This document shows positions 53,011 to 62,657 of a DNA stretch of 64,000 nucleotides, one piece after another. The stretch's first letter is position 1. Each line of letters starts with the position of its first letter. This stretch comes from Tengunoibacter tsumagoiensis (lineage in GTDB: Bacteria; Chloroflexota; Ktedonobacteria; Ktedonobacterales; Ktedonobacteraceae): positions 425,493 through 489,492 of the forward strand of contig NZ_BIFR01000001.1 in the NCBI RefSeq assembly GCF_003967535.1. Direction: 5' to 3'. The notes beneath the pieces were generated by a model. It was not told the DNA's origin and did no database searches. It was given only the letters and a program-made list of their open reading frames with translations. A program made the position numbers and the translations under genes.

Positions 53011-56000
53011 TTATGAAGCCGTTGGAGCAGTCAGGCGAGAACGAATCAGAAGCAACAGCGTCGCCATCACCAGTAGCAGCACACCCACCAGCATAAAAGC
53101 GAGAAAGGTCGGAATACCCAGCGACGGAAGGAACAGAAGATGGATTGCTCCTACAATCACAATTGCAGCCCCACTCAACACGAAGAAACGTATGCGCGAA
53201 ATGGTACCCAGGATAAAGAGGAGCAATGATTCTCCCACCAGCAATAATGACACGAGTAGATCATGTGGACCAAAACTGGACCAGAGGGTTGGGAGCAAAA
53301 GCAGTAAAGCTCCAACAATTGCACAGGCATTGCTCAAGTCTTTTGGTGATTTCAGAACACTATCACGATCAACAAAAGGTGCAATACTAATCAAGTAGCT
53401 CGCCGGGAAGAGCACGAGAAGTGCCACATCATACTGCTGCCAGGCCCAGAGCTCCCAGGTTCCTATCAAGGCTACCAGCAGACCAACTCCATACAGTGAA
53501 CCTCGCTGCCGCACAGGCCGATGTTGCCAGCGCCCATAGAGGAAAACCAGCATAGCCAGAAGCGCAATCTCACCACTACCCCAATGGAGTTCGCTCTCAG
53601 GGAAGCTCAACACACTCCAGGCAGTCAGACCGATCACTGGCCAGATCAGCAACGGAACCTTTTCTAAAAAGATTAAACTGTAAGCGATCAGCACATAGCC
53701 GAAGAGCACAAATGGAACGATCGCCGTAATCTTTGGATCATATTCACGAAAGAGCAGGGAATAGGTTCCAACAATCAGCACAGCCAGCACACTAAGACTA
53801 TACGGCGCTGCCGCCCATTGCCGGCCTGAACCTTTACTTACCGCAAACCCTAGAAGCGCCAGGATTGGCGCAATCCAGATCAAGATCCAGAAGTTGTGAG
53901 GAGGAAACAGGAGAGCGGGAACTGTATAGAGGATGGTTGCCCATTGCCACCAGCTGACACGTCCCCAGACAGCGGCAAGATACCACACAGCGCCCAATCC
54001 AGCCAGTTCTAACGGCAATGCAAAAGGTCTTCCCAACCAGGATTGCAGACTACTCGTGTTCAGGCCACCATCATGCACCACAAAAAGGAGCCCATAAAGC
54101 AGCGCAATCGTCATGAGTGGAGCCTCCCAGGGCGTGATCTCCCGCGATTTATGCCCCATCCAGTTCCGTACTCCAGCCGTTAGCAGCGGCAACACAAAGC
54201 TGAACAGTGCCAGGATATATGGTCTCTCCCAGAGAGATGGAAAGGCACAGATAGCCAGAACAACAGGCAAGAAGAGCCAGAGCGCACGACGTTGATACAA
54301 TAACACAGCGTAATAAATGGTCGCCAGACCCAGTAAAACGATTAATTTTTGATCAGGTGAAAGCTCAAAACCTAATAATAATGTTCCAATTGTCGTCAAT
54401 AACGCCAGACAATCGAATGGATAAGCCCAGTGTTGGTTTACCAGACGACGAATAGCAATGGCAAAGACAATCCAGACAAGCGCCAAAGCCAGATACCACC
54501 AGACAAAGTCATTCTTCCCCCACAGCAATAGTACCAGCCCATAGACAAAGGTTACTAACAGGCCGCTTATAATCAAGACGTAAGGCCAGTTCCGCTTCTC
54601 TGGCGTTAAGACCTTCTGAAAACCCGTGTGCGTGAAAACCAGGCTGATACTGATTAAGCAACCAAGCAATATACTTGCAATTCCTGCCCATGTCTCCCAA
54701 CTTAAATCTGGTTGTATGTTGAAAAACAACGATAAATGATAGCTATGCTGTACAATCTGGAAGGGTAAGAATAGATCAACCAGGCAAGGGATAAGTAGAA
54801 CCAATGACAGTGTGAGAATATCCAGTTGCTTCCGCACACCTGGAAAAGCCAGTCGCCCGCTTCGTGGGAGCACTACACTGGTTAGATGATAGATGCCCGC
54901 AAGGCCTACACTGATAAACACATAGTCAATCCGTGATGCCTCATAGAGGTAAGCTCCCGCCAGCACATTTAACGTCGCTAACCAGGGCAGGAGGCCCGCC
55001 AGGTCCCTTGCTCGAGCCAGCCATGTGTAGGCCATCACCCAGACAAACAAGAGAAGGCAGAAGACGAGAAAGGCGATCCGCATCTCTCGTTGAAGTCCAC
55101 TTGTAACTTCCAATCCATTGCCTAATGCATAGATCAGCGTTAGAAATCCACTGATACAAGCGAGAATCAAGCTCGTATAACGCAAGAATAAGAGCGCCCC
55201 TCTAAGAATCGGTGGATGAGTCGTCTGAAGATCCAGTCGCAGGCGTAAACGCGGAATCTCGACCAGCGAGACAAACGCTGGAACGAAGAGTATAATGGCA
55301 TACCACCAGAAATTAAGGTTGGTTACTAGCAAAAACGCCAGATCGGCAACGAAGAATGCTACTGCTGCGAGATATCCAAACACAGAAAAACGCTGATACA
55401 GCGCCAGGGCAACATAGACGATAGTTGCATAAAGGGCCGCGATCATGACAAGTGTTGGAGCCGAAAGCGTTGCTGCCGCTCCTACAACGAGCTGATAGGC
55501 ACTGTAGCCTACAAGCGGAACCTGTAAAGCAAAAATTCCTGTATAGATGATACCTACAGTTCGAAAGCGTGGAAAACGATAACTAACGACTCCAATTGCT
55601 CCAAAAATGACATGAACTATCAGGAGGACGATAAAGGCCTGAGCACTATTCTTTGTTGTAAAAAGAAAACTTAAGGAGCCAATCAGGATAAAAAAAGCGC
55701 CCAGGGAAGCAATGACTACATTGGACTGCTCTGTTAGAAAGCTTTGCGGCGATCCTGCAGATGGCGGTGGTGTAGCTGCCGGATAATCTCCAGGCAACGG
55801 TTGCTCTGATGACACTGCATTCGCTGGAGCCAGTGGCTTCTCCTCTGAGGGAGACTGTGCAACCACAGAGGCCTGTGTAAGCTGTAGTAAACGTCTGCGA
55901 TAGCGTTCAATGAGCTGCGCTATCGTAATCTGAGCCCCCCCGTGGTCTGCAACTCGTTGGAGATTCTGCACCTGCTGCTGTAAAAAAACAATCTCTTGTA

Positions 56001-56103
56001 CCCTATCAACGGGATAGCCACATGTGCGGCAGACTGAAGCAGCCTGAACATCCACAGGTGTACCGCAACAATCACAGCGAAGTGGTGGTGGTGATGTATC
56101 CAT
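53011..56103 (-). CDS. Giant zinc-ribbon polytopic membrane protein
   Basis: 1030 aa. A zinc ribbon with CxxC...CxxC (C10/C13 and C25/C28) is followed by a coiled segment (QQQVQNLQ, ~40-80) and a Pro-rich stretch. Roughly 28-30 hydrophobic helices run from ~135 to the end, DUF2157-like in character. No catalytic motif was found. The cytosolic zinc ribbon and coiled coil could bind a partner. RBS is weak. Similar zinc-ribbon membrane proteins occur at 6149 and 41592. Confidence 0.72.
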   Translation of the reverse strand: MDTSPPPLRCDCCGTPVDVQAASVCRTCGYPVDRVQEIVFLQQQVQNLQRVADHGGAQITIAQLIERYRRRLLQLTQASVVAQSPSEEKPLAPANAVSSEQPLPGDYPAATPPPSAGSPQSFLTEQSNVVIASLGAFFILIGSLSFLFTTKNSAQAFIVLLIVHVIFGAIGVVSYRFPRFRTVGIIYTGIFALQVPLVGYSAYQLVVGAAATLSAPTLVMIAALYATIVYVALALYQRFSVFGYLAAVAFFVADLAFLLVTNLNFWWYAIILFVPAFVSLVEIPRLRLRLDLQTTHPPILRGALLFLRYTSLILACISGFLTLIYALGNGLEVTSGLQREMRIAFLVFCLLLFVWVMAYTWLARARDLAGLLPWLATLNVLAGAYLYEASRIDYVFISVGLAGIYHLTSVVLPRSGRLAFPGVRKQLDILTLSLVLLIPCLVDLFLPFQIVQHSYHLSLFFNIQPDLSWETWAGIASILLGCLISISLVFTHTGFQKVLTPEKRNWPYVLIISGLLVTFVYGLVLLLWGKNDFVWWYLALALVWIVFAIAIRRLVNQHWAYPFDCLALLTTIGTLLLGFELSPDQKLIVLLGLATIYYAVLLYQRRALWLFLPVVLAICAFPSLWERPYILALFSFVLPLLTAGVRNWMGHKSREITPWEAPLMTIALLYGLLFVVHDGGLNTSSLQSWLGRPFALPLELAGLGAVWYLAAVWGRVSWWQWATILYTVPALLFPPHNFWILIWIAPILALLGFAVSKGSGRQWAAAPYSLSVLAVLIVGTYSLLFREYDPKITAIVPFVLFGYVLIAYSLIFLEKVPLLIWPVIGLTAWSVLSFPESELHWGSGEIALLAMLVFLYGRWQHRPVRQRGSLYGVGLLVALIGTWELWAWQQYDVALLVLFPASYLISIAPFVDRDSVLKSPKDLSNACAIVGALLLLLPTLWSSFGPHDLLVSLLLVGESLLLFILGTISRIRFFVLSGAAIVIVGAIHLLFLPSLGIPTFLAFMLVGVLLLVMATLLLLIRSRLTAPTAS

Positions 56104-56205
56104 AGTTAAACCATGCTTTCTGCACGCGTCCTAATACATTTACAGATATATACATAGTTAGCTCTTCTATAAAAGATAGTATAATAGATACCTATACCTG
56201 GCGAT

Positions 56206-56349
56206 ATGGGTCATATGCCCTATTCGCTCTCTCTTGTATGGGAGCATGAAGATATGTCGGCAGACAGGCTGATAAAAGAGGAATTGAGCCGCTTTCCAGA
56301 GGGCATTGTTGTAAAAGCAGATCCTGCACCATTGGTGATATATCGCTAA
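56206..56349 (+). CDS. Uncertain small ORF (47 aa)
   Basis: The frame opens MGHMPYSLSLVWEHEDM and ends DPAPLVIYR. TATAAT is at 56180-56185, 20 nt before, so a near-leaderless message is conceivable, but there is no RBS. The 3' end overlaps the hairpin that ends the GH43 gene. No family is recognised. Confidence 0.25.
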   Translation: MGHMPYSLSLVWEHEDMSADRLIKEELSRFPEGIVVKADPAPLVIYR

Positions 56350-56364
56350 ATGGCGCAGGATCTG
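56313..56364 (-). terminator. Terminator of the GH43 gene
   Basis: CAGATCCTGC (56318-56327) pairs perfectly with GCAGGATCTG (56355-56364); on the minus strand CTTTT follows. It lies 8 nt after the GH43 stop. Confidence 0.6.
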
Positions 56365-56371
56365 ACGCTAC

Positions 56372-57307
56372 TCAACGTGAAAAAACTGAAAGATCCCAGC
56401 TATCGTGCCAGGTGATCTGTGGTGCACCATCAACAAAGGTAAGAGGAAGCCAGACATAACGCGAATCGCGAAGATCGTGACGATTCCAACGATCTGCCAT
56501 AAAAATATAGGCATTCGGCCTGCCCGTCACAGGCAGTACAAAGGTGCTCTGAGCATGATATGTTATCTCAGCATCTTTCCCTGTACAGGGATCTCCCATT
56601 GTCTTCCATTCCCCCAGCATAGTATCAGCAACCGCCCATTCAGCGATATTGGGGTCCCAGCCTGTACAGCCGGATGAGATCAGATAATAGCGGCCCTGAT
56701 GCTTAAAAACGGCTGGCGCTTCGCGTCCCTGGTGCGCATCAGGTTTTCCGAGAGCTTTAATAAATTGATCGGTCGTCTGCAAATAATCGGGGGTTAAACG
56801 CGCAATCGTTAGATTACGATTCATCTCAGAAGAAGAGATCACATAGGCCGAACCATCATCGTCCTGAAACAGGGTCATATCGCGGCTATCGGCTCCCGCT
56901 GGCCGAATGCTACCAACATAGCGATAGGGACCATTGGGACGCTCACTGACAGCAATACCAGTGCGCGCATACAGGTAATCAGGTGAATCAACATGCAGCC
57001 ACATAACATAGGTCTTCGTATGTGCATTATAGATGACTTTAGGCCGTTCAGCTACATTTCGGGGATAGAGATCGTGCTTTGGATCATCCAGTACAGCTGG
57101 CAAGACCACACCCTCATTCTGCCAGTGATAAAGATCTTGCGAAGAGTAGCAAGAGACACCAACCACATCAACACGTCCATAGATTGTATCTTTATCTTTA
57201 TTCTCACCAAACCAGTAATAGGTCCCCTCCGCATAAAGCACACCACCACCATGAGCTTGAATGGGCTGGCCCGCAGTATCGCGCCAGATCTCTCCAGGAA
57301 AAAACAT
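56372..57307 (-). CDS. Glycoside hydrolase family 43 (subfamily 24-like)
   Basis: 311 aa from the ATG at 57307, with GAAGG 6 nt upstream. Five-bladed propeller: AHGGGVLYAEGTYYWFGENK opens it, then RPKVIYNAHTKTYVMWLH, DSRDMTLFQDDDGSAYV, EAPAVFKHQGRYYLISSGCTGW and HAQSTFVLP. These match exo-beta-1,3-galactanase-like GH43_24. It lacks a signal peptide and binding domain, so it is cytoplasmic or exported by another route. It probably trims galactan-like side chains (inference from family). Confidence 0.88.
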   Translation of the reverse strand: MFFPGEIWRDTAGQPIQAHGGGVLYAEGTYYWFGENKDKDTIYGRVDVVGVSCYSSQDLYHWQNEGVVLPAVLDDPKHDLYPRNVAERPKVIYNAHTKTYVMWLHVDSPDYLYARTGIAVSERPNGPYRYVGSIRPAGADSRDMTLFQDDDGSAYVISSSEMNRNLTIARLTPDYLQTTDQFIKALGKPDAHQGREAPAVFKHQGRYYLISSGCTGWDPNIAEWAVADTMLGEWKTMGDPCTGKDAEITYHAQSTFVLPVTGRPNAYIFMADRWNRHDLRDSRYVWLPLTFVDGAPQITWHDSWDLSVFSR

Positions 57308-57420
57308 TATAACCTTCTTTCTCAGAATAACCATCTGGTCTTCCAGAGCTCGATCCTAAATAAAAATGATGCATCATCCACTTCAATAGCCCAAAATCAG
57401 AGAATGGTTGACCTCCAATA

Positions 57421-58209
57421 TTAGCAATCAGCCAGAGGAGGACGTCCATCCAGCCAGTTCCATTCACTATCTCGTGAAAAATGATTAATCGCTTCCATAT
57501 AATTAATGCCCCAGTCGCGATAATTCATAATACAATTGGCTAAAGCTTTAGCATTGGCTGCATCAGGCTCGCGCAGAGCTCGATTGGCTAGCTCTATAAA
57601 ATCATCTGGCTTCTGTTCGACCTGACTGATTGCATCCAATAACGATTTATGACAGGGAAAAAACCGTCGATTATAGGCCAGCAGAAGGCGGCCAGCATAC
57701 AGGACCAGATCACTAATACTGTGAATCAACAGATAGGCATTATCATATTTAACTGATTGATCAATAAAATAGCCATGAATGACCATAATCTGACTATAGA
57801 AAGAGGCCATCTTTCGGTCTCTCTCTTGCTCTGGATAGGTCGTAATCTGTTTCAATAGTTCGTCAAGACCCGGAATATGTGAATAAGCAGGATAGGCACC
57901 TATCAGTGCATAGCGAGTGGGTTCGCTTCCATGAGCAGCCGCTGCTTGCAAAAACGCCAGATTCACAATCTTTCCATCAATATAGCCACCTGGATAATCA
58001 CAGATCTCAGTATTAAAATAGATGAGATCATTGGCCGCGGAACGGCGCTCATACTCTTCATCACTGGCAACCAGCAAAACATCAACATCTGAAGTTGGAT
58101 TGGCGTTCCCATGAGCGATTGAGCCAGAGATAATCAAAGCGGGGAAACGCGGATCATTCTGGAATAGCTCTATCAGGCGTTGAATAGTTCGTTCATGATG
58201 TGCTTCCAT
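57421..58209 (-). CDS. Nucleotidyltransferase-fold protein
   Basis: 262 aa. Pol-beta-type motif ISGSIAHGNANPTSDVDVLLV gives GS and the first two carboxylates D-D; a helical C-terminal half follows. This resembles aminoglycoside nucleotidyltransferase-like proteins and MNT-type domains. GGAGAG is upstream of the ATG. It lies ~110 nt before the GH43 gene, on the same strand. Substrate is unknown. Confidence 0.8.
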   Translation of the reverse strand: MEAHHERTIQRLIELFQNDPRFPALIISGSIAHGNANPTSDVDVLLVASDEEYERRSAANDLIYFNTEICDYPGGYIDGKIVNLAFLQAAAAHGSEPTRYALIGAYPAYSHIPGLDELLKQITTYPEQERDRKMASFYSQIMVIHGYFIDQSVKYDNAYLLIHSISDLVLYAGRLLLAYNRRFFPCHKSLLDAISQVEQKPDDFIELANRALREPDAANAKALANCIMNYRDWGINYMEAINHFSRDSEWNWLDGRPPLADC

Positions 58210-58721
58210 ACATGACTCTCCATTTCATTTTTCTTGTATAATATCACCCTTGAGTTCTCTTGTGGAGAGAAACAGAGTTGAAAACAATAGAAGGATCACG
58301 ATAAAATAAATTACCTTTTATTCTCCTTAAAAGATCAATTAATTTTATTTTCCTTAATTATCGATTTATAATTCATTAAAGATGTGTTAAATAACAATAA
58401 AGCTGGTTAATACATTAAATAGCATTAATTTTATTTGACTCTTTCACAGTACTTTTTTCGTGTAGTAGACCCTTTTTTGACAGTATTCTTCATTACGATT
58501 ATACTATCTGCATTCTTAATGAGAAAATTACGAAGTAAAAAGGTTGCCTATCGCATTTCAAATTGAGATAAGCCTATCTGTGAATTCATTTAGAGCCATC
58601 GGTTTATCCACAAAGCTGAAGACGTCATAAGTTTTCTTGCCCGATTTTATAAATCAGTGGACTTAATATAATGGCTTTAGTATTCTCTTCAAGGCTCTAT
58701 AGAAGGGAGATTCTTACTGCC
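58210..58721. other. AT-rich intergenic region
   Basis: About 0.5 kb, visibly richer in A and T than the rest of the window, between divergent genes. A TATAAT at 58667-58672 is the best -10 for the following gene, but no good -35 lies at the right distance. No gene was seen. Confidence 0.6.
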
Positions 58722-60431
58722 ATGACAAACAATTCTGAGACTTTAATAGATAAAACGCAGCCACAACTAATCAGTTCTGAATCAAAGAATAATCTACATC
58801 ACTGGCAAACAAAACTTTTATCATCCTGGGAAAGAGTTGCATTCTGGCTTATTCTGGCCATTGCTGCGATTTTAAGACTATATAAGTTCCCAAATCTACC
58901 CGCCGGGCTTTGGGTGGATGAAGCGACCAACGGATATGATGCCTATTCACTGTTACAGAACGGTACTGATCGTTGGGGAAATCGTTTCCCTATCTATTTT
59001 CCAAACTGGGGCTCTGGACAGAATGTCTTAGAGGCATACCTGAGCATCCCTTTTATTAAACTTTTTGGCCTCAATCTTTTGTCTATTCGTATTGTTCCCG
59101 TTACCTTAGGAATTTTGGCTATTCCTCTCCTTTATTTTACGGTAAAAAAAGTCTATGGAGTTCATACCGGTCTTCTCGCCGCTTTTTTAATGGCCACTCT
59201 TCCATGGCACTTGATGGTCTCTCGCTGGAGTATGGAGTCAAATCTTCTTCCTTTTTTCTTTTTATTAAATATTGCTACCTTACTTTATTGCTACGATACG
59301 CCAGAGAGACAACGATGGATTCCGCTCTCTTTAATCCCCCTGGCCTTGTCATTTTATGCTTATGGAACTGCATTGGTTCCAGCTACTTTGTTTCTCCTTA
59401 GCTTCTGGCTATTTAACTATAAAACAATCTGGCACAAAAAATGGAGCTTTTTAGCCAGTCTTGTCATCTTTTTAATTATTGCAACACCTTTTTTTCTCTT
59501 TATATTAGAAAATTATGTACTCCATAAGCAGATCCGCCATCTCTCTTCGCTACCATTTAGCATCCCTTTATTTCCATCTAACCGATTAGATCAGGTCAAC
59601 GAACAATATACGCGGCTAGGCATCTTAAAAAGCAATTTACGCTTTTTAATTAGTGGTTACCAGGATGGTTGGACTTTTAATAGTGTCCCATGGATCTCAG
59701 CTCTGGGATGGTTGGTGCCACCGTTCTCGACATTGGGACTGTATTTTAGCTTGAAACAGCGTCCACTATCAAAAAATCTCTTCGTTTTCTGGCTCATCGC
59801 TGTCTCTCCGCTATTTATCCTCTTTATCTTTACCGTCCATCGCTCTAATTCAATTTATGTTCCCCTGATCGTTCTTGGAGCTTATGGTATCGTCTGTCTG
59901 CTTAAATATGTACAGCCACTGAACAATCAAATCGTGGTTACCATTGTGCTTGTGGGTACCATTTTCCTGCCTAATATGTTGTTTTATCAATACTACTTTA
60001 CAGATAACGGTCCACAATTGAGCACGTTTAATGCAGATAATGCTGCTGCATTTAATGCAGGCTTTGATAGCACTCTTCAACACGCTCTATCACAAGCGCA
60101 TAAAGATGAACATATTTATATCAATACCAATCATGATTGGGCTACTTACGCTGATACCCTTTTTTATCTCCATCCTGATCCTAAGGATTTTTATACACAC
60201 GCAGATACCCAAATAATTGATGGGAAATATTGGGTCTTAAGCTATAATCGGTTCTTTTTTGGCCCTTTTGCTCCAGTTGATAAAATAAACCAGGCACCTT
60301 CTTATGTAGCTGTTCTAAAAACAGGTTTTGACGTTTCTTGCCAACGCAAAGATGTTCTCTATGTAGATAACACCTGGCCTAATGACACCTGGACGGTTGT
60401 ACGATGCTTCCCTGATCATTCCAACCCTTAG
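58722..60431 (+). CDS. GT39/GT83-like polytopic glycosyltransferase
   Basis: 569 aa from ATG 58722; the upstream ATG at 58671 coincides with a -10 box. About 12 hydrophobic helices. The acidic first loop holds WVDEATNGYDAYSLLQNGTDRWG, typical of dolichyl-phosphate-mannose/ArnT-like enzymes that use a polyprenyl-phosphate sugar donor at the outer face. PWHLMVSRWSMESN is another family motif. The acceptor is unknown (protein, lipid or glycan). The gene is AT-richer than its neighbours, consistent with transfer. Confidence 0.82.
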   Translation: MTNNSETLIDKTQPQLISSESKNNLHHWQTKLLSSWERVAFWLILAIAAILRLYKFPNLPAGLWVDEATNGYDAYSLLQNGTDRWGNRFPIYFPNWGSGQNVLEAYLSIPFIKLFGLNLLSIRIVPVTLGILAIPLLYFTVKKVYGVHTGLLAAFLMATLPWHLMVSRWSMESNLLPFFFLLNIATLLYCYDTPERQRWIPLSLIPLALSFYAYGTALVPATLFLLSFWLFNYKTIWHKKWSFLASLVIFLIIATPFFLFILENYVLHKQIRHLSSLPFSIPLFPSNRLDQVNEQYTRLGILKSNLRFLISGYQDGWTFNSVPWISALGWLVPPFSTLGLYFSLKQRPLSKNLFVFWLIAVSPLFILFIFTVHRSNSIYVPLIVLGAYGIVCLLKYVQPLNNQIVVTIVLVGTIFLPNMLFYQYYFTDNGPQLSTFNADNAAAFNAGFDSTLQHALSQAHKDEHIYINTNHDWATYADTLFYLHPDPKDFYTHADTQIIDGKYWVLSYNRFFFGPFAPVDKINQAPSYVAVLKTGFDVSCQRKDVLYVDNTWPNDTWTVVRCFPDHSNP

Positions 60432-60542
60432 TTCTTATGTCAGTTAGCCCGACTCCAGTTTTCAATCAGACAGAGGCTGGAACAAGATCTGGCAGATTTT
60501 TTGCTCGTCTCATTCGACCAGGGCTTGAGAGTGCTGCTTCTC

Positions 60543-60571
60543 TTGACAGTAACGCGTATAACTTGCATAGT
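60543..60571 (+). promoter_or_regulatory. Promoter of larC1
   Basis: TTGACA (60543-60548), 17 bp, CATAGT (60566-60571); the start near 60578 leaves a ~40-nt leader. Confidence 0.55.
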
Positions 60572-60616
60572 GGAGAACGAGATTTATACTGAATTTAGGA
60601 AAGATACAATACAGCT

Positions 60617-61411
60617 ATGACTACCAGAATTGCTTACCTGGATTGCCACTCTGGCATTAGTGGGGATATGTTCCTGGGGGCTATGCTCGATGCAGGGCTC
60701 CCTTTTGAGCTATTGCAACAACGCTTGCTCAGCCTCCCAATCGAAGGGTATACATTAAAAGTGCGCCCATATAGTGATCAAGGAATTACGGGCTCACAAC
60801 TGATGGTCGAGCTTGCACAACAGGAGCAGCCAGTACGAGGCTTGCAAGAGATTCTTCATCTTTTAGAGCAGTCTGATCTTTCACCAACGGTCTGTAAACA
60901 GGCCAGCGCTATCTTCCGCACACTTGGCAAGGCTGAGGCCGCCATTCATGGTGTCCCATTGGAAGAGATTCATTTTCATGAGGTGGGTGCTCTCGATTCG
61001 ATTGTAGATATAGTGGGAGCTGCTATCGCGATTGATGCTCTGGAGATTACGAAGCTCTATGCTTCGCCATTGCCTTTAACGCGTGGACATCTGCGTATGG
61101 CTCATGGTCTGATGCCTATCCCTGCCCCTGCAACCCTGAAGATTCTAAGTCAAGTTAAAGCTCCCTGGACTCCAACTTCATTAGAAGGTGAGCTTGTTAC
61201 TCCAACAGGAGCGGCTATTCTCGCAACTCTGGCAACCTTTGAGATGCCTGCAATCGCGATTGAACAGGTGGGCTATGGCTTTGGTCAGAAACGTCTGATC
61301 TGGCCCAATTGCCTGCGGGTCTATCTTGGTAGCTCCTTTGGGATGTCACATGATTACCATAACCATGCTCATACACATTCTCACCACGACCATTCTCACG
61401 ATCACGATTGA
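60617..61411 (+). CDS. larC: LarC1-like domain protein (nickel-pincer cofactor biosynthesis), His-rich tail
   Basis: 264 aa, the length of LarC1 alone. RIAYLDCHSGISGDMFLGAML opens it, with EEIHFHEVGALDSIVDIVGA and LVTPTGAAIL matching the LarC N-terminal half. A His/Asp-rich tail (HNHAHTHSHHDH-like) suits nickel binding. LarC normally continues into LarC2, sometimes through a frameshift; no such sequence follows in any frame. Nickel insertion into the pincer cofactor is therefore uncertain. Confidence 0.8.
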   Translation: MTTRIAYLDCHSGISGDMFLGAMLDAGLPFELLQQRLLSLPIEGYTLKVRPYSDQGITGSQLMVELAQQEQPVRGLQEILHLLEQSDLSPTVCKQASAIFRTLGKAEAAIHGVPLEEIHFHEVGALDSIVDIVGAAIAIDALEITKLYASPLPLTRGHLRMAHGLMPIPAPATLKILSQVKAPWTPTSLEGELVTPTGAAILATLATFEMPAIAIEQVGYGFGQKRLIWPNCLRVYLGSSFGMSHDYHNHAHTHSHHDHSHDHD

Positions 61412-61484
61412 GCTATCGGATAGAACGAGGACTGGAGATCGATGAAGCATCTGGTATACTATTACCGCAAGAAAGAGTTTCATC

Positions 61485-61741
61485 TCCCCAGTTCCTCTCT
61501 CATCTTACAGACTGAAAATGATAATTTGATGAGAATTTCAGTCGTTTTCTTCTTTCAGTACATGTATCTGGGGATTTTTCATCTTTCCCCCTCACGTTCA
61601 TCTTTAGAGCTGAGAGCAAATGAGCCAGGAGATGGAGGGGTTTAGCTCTTCAATTTTGGTTCAGGCCAAAAATCTGTGATACTATGCTAGCAGGAATAAT
61701 TGAGAGTATTCCCAATATATTTTCCCGAGAGATTGGGAATA
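61485..61741 (+). promoter_or_regulatory. Structured leader before the HAD hydrolase gene
   Basis: An outer stem TCCCCAG/CTGGGGA (61485-61491 with 61568-61574) ends in TTTTT and encloses GACTGAAA/TTTCAGTC (61510-61517 with 61536-61543): a terminator-like unit, which may simply end larC1. Downstream are CCCCTC/GAGGGG (61588-61593 with 61635-61640), overlapping AGAGCT/AGCTCT (61606-61611 with 61644-61649), and TATTCCCAAT/ATTGGGAATA (61707-61716 with 61732-61741). The last lies ~15 nt before the RBS. Confidence 0.4.
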
Positions 61742-61768
61742 TAGAGGAATGCTTATTGGAGGAGCAAG

Positions 61769-62533
61769 ATGGAAGGTATCACAAATTATTTAACGGATAT
61801 GGATGGAGTGCTTCTACGGGGCGTTACCCTGATTCCAGGGGTGGTGGAGTTTATTCAGCGCTTACGTTCAGAGGGGATTCCGTTCTTAATTTTGACGAAT
61901 AATTCGCAATATACACCTCGGGATCTTCAGGTTCGTCTCTCTTATTTAGGTCTGGATGTCCCCAGTGAGGCTATTTATACTTCGGCTCTGGCAACTGCAC
62001 AGTTCTTACACTCACAACGTCCCAATGGACGCGCCTATGCAATCGGCGAATCAGGCCTGACGACGGCTCTGCACGATATTGGCTATGTGCTCACCGATCA
62101 GGACCCCGAATATGTGGTGATTGGCGAGACGACAACCTATAGCTTTGCCCACATTACTCAGGCTATCCGCCTGATTAGTGCAGGCGCTCGCTTTATTGCT
62201 ACCAATCCTGATGTAATGGGCCCGGGGGTTGGTGGCATTGTTCCCGCTACCGGCGCGGTGGCTTCGCTTATCAGTGCTGCGACTGGAGTGCAGCCCTATT
62301 TCGTGGGCAAGCCCAATCCTCTGATGATGCGCATGGCACTCAGGACGCTCAATGCTCACTCGGAAAATACGGTGATGATTGGTGATCGCATGGATACGGA
62401 TGTTGTGGCCGGGCTGGAGAGCGGTCTTCGCACGATCCTCGTTCTGACTGGCGTTACGACGCGCGAACAGGTCGATCGTTTCCCCTATCGCCCCACTATG
62501 ATCTTTAACTCAATTGCTGATGTCGAGCTGTAA
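61769..62533 (+). CDS. HAD-IIA family phosphatase (NagD-like)
   Basis: 254 aa. Motif [11 protein letters not shown] with the nucleophile D10 and D12, motif II LILTNNS, a C2B cap (~80-170), then the lysine in YFVGKPNP and motif [15 protein letters not shown]. NagD-type enzymes dephosphorylate nucleotides or sugar phosphates such as glycerol- or glycolate-phosphates. GGAGGAG precedes the ATG. A structured leader lies upstream. Confidence 0.9.
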   Translation: MEGITNYLTDMDGVLLRGVTLIPGVVEFIQRLRSEGIPFLILTNNSQYTPRDLQVRLSYLGLDVPSEAIYTSALATAQFLHSQRPNGRAYAIGESGLTTALHDIGYVLTDQDPEYVVIGETTTYSFAHITQAIRLISAGARFIATNPDVMGPGVGGIVPATGAVASLISAATGVQPYFVGKPNPLMMRMALRTLNAHSENTVMIGDRMDTDVVAGLESGLRTILVLTGVTTREQVDRFPYRPTMIFNSIADVEL

Positions 62534-62603
62534 GGTTACGACGGCCATCATGAATGACATCTGGTACAACTAAATTAGAAATCGAGTTGCAAAAAGCTCC
62601 AAA

Positions 62604-62656
62604 AAAGAGGATACTCCTATTTGGTTTCAAAATTCAAAAAACAGGAGATCCTCTTT
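62604..62656 (+). promoter_or_regulatory. Hairpin that can mask the transposase RBS
   Basis: AAAGAGGATACTCCT (62604-62618) pairs with AGGAGATCCTCTTT (62643-62656) across a ~24-nt loop. AGGAG at 62643-62647 is the RBS of the transposase that starts at 62658. Read-through transcripts could therefore be poorly translated, a known safeguard in several IS elements. Confidence 0.55.
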
Positions 62657-62657
62657 C

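Noticed and set aside
52916..53398. Plus-strand frame over the large palindrome and the end of the giant membrane gene
   Set aside because: It lies antisense to a clear polytopic coding sequence and crosses the palindrome; no RBS or domain supports it.
61411..61560. Programmed frameshift joining larC1 to larC2
   Set aside because: Both alternative frames after the His-rich tail stop within 12 to 36 codons and show no LarC2 motif.
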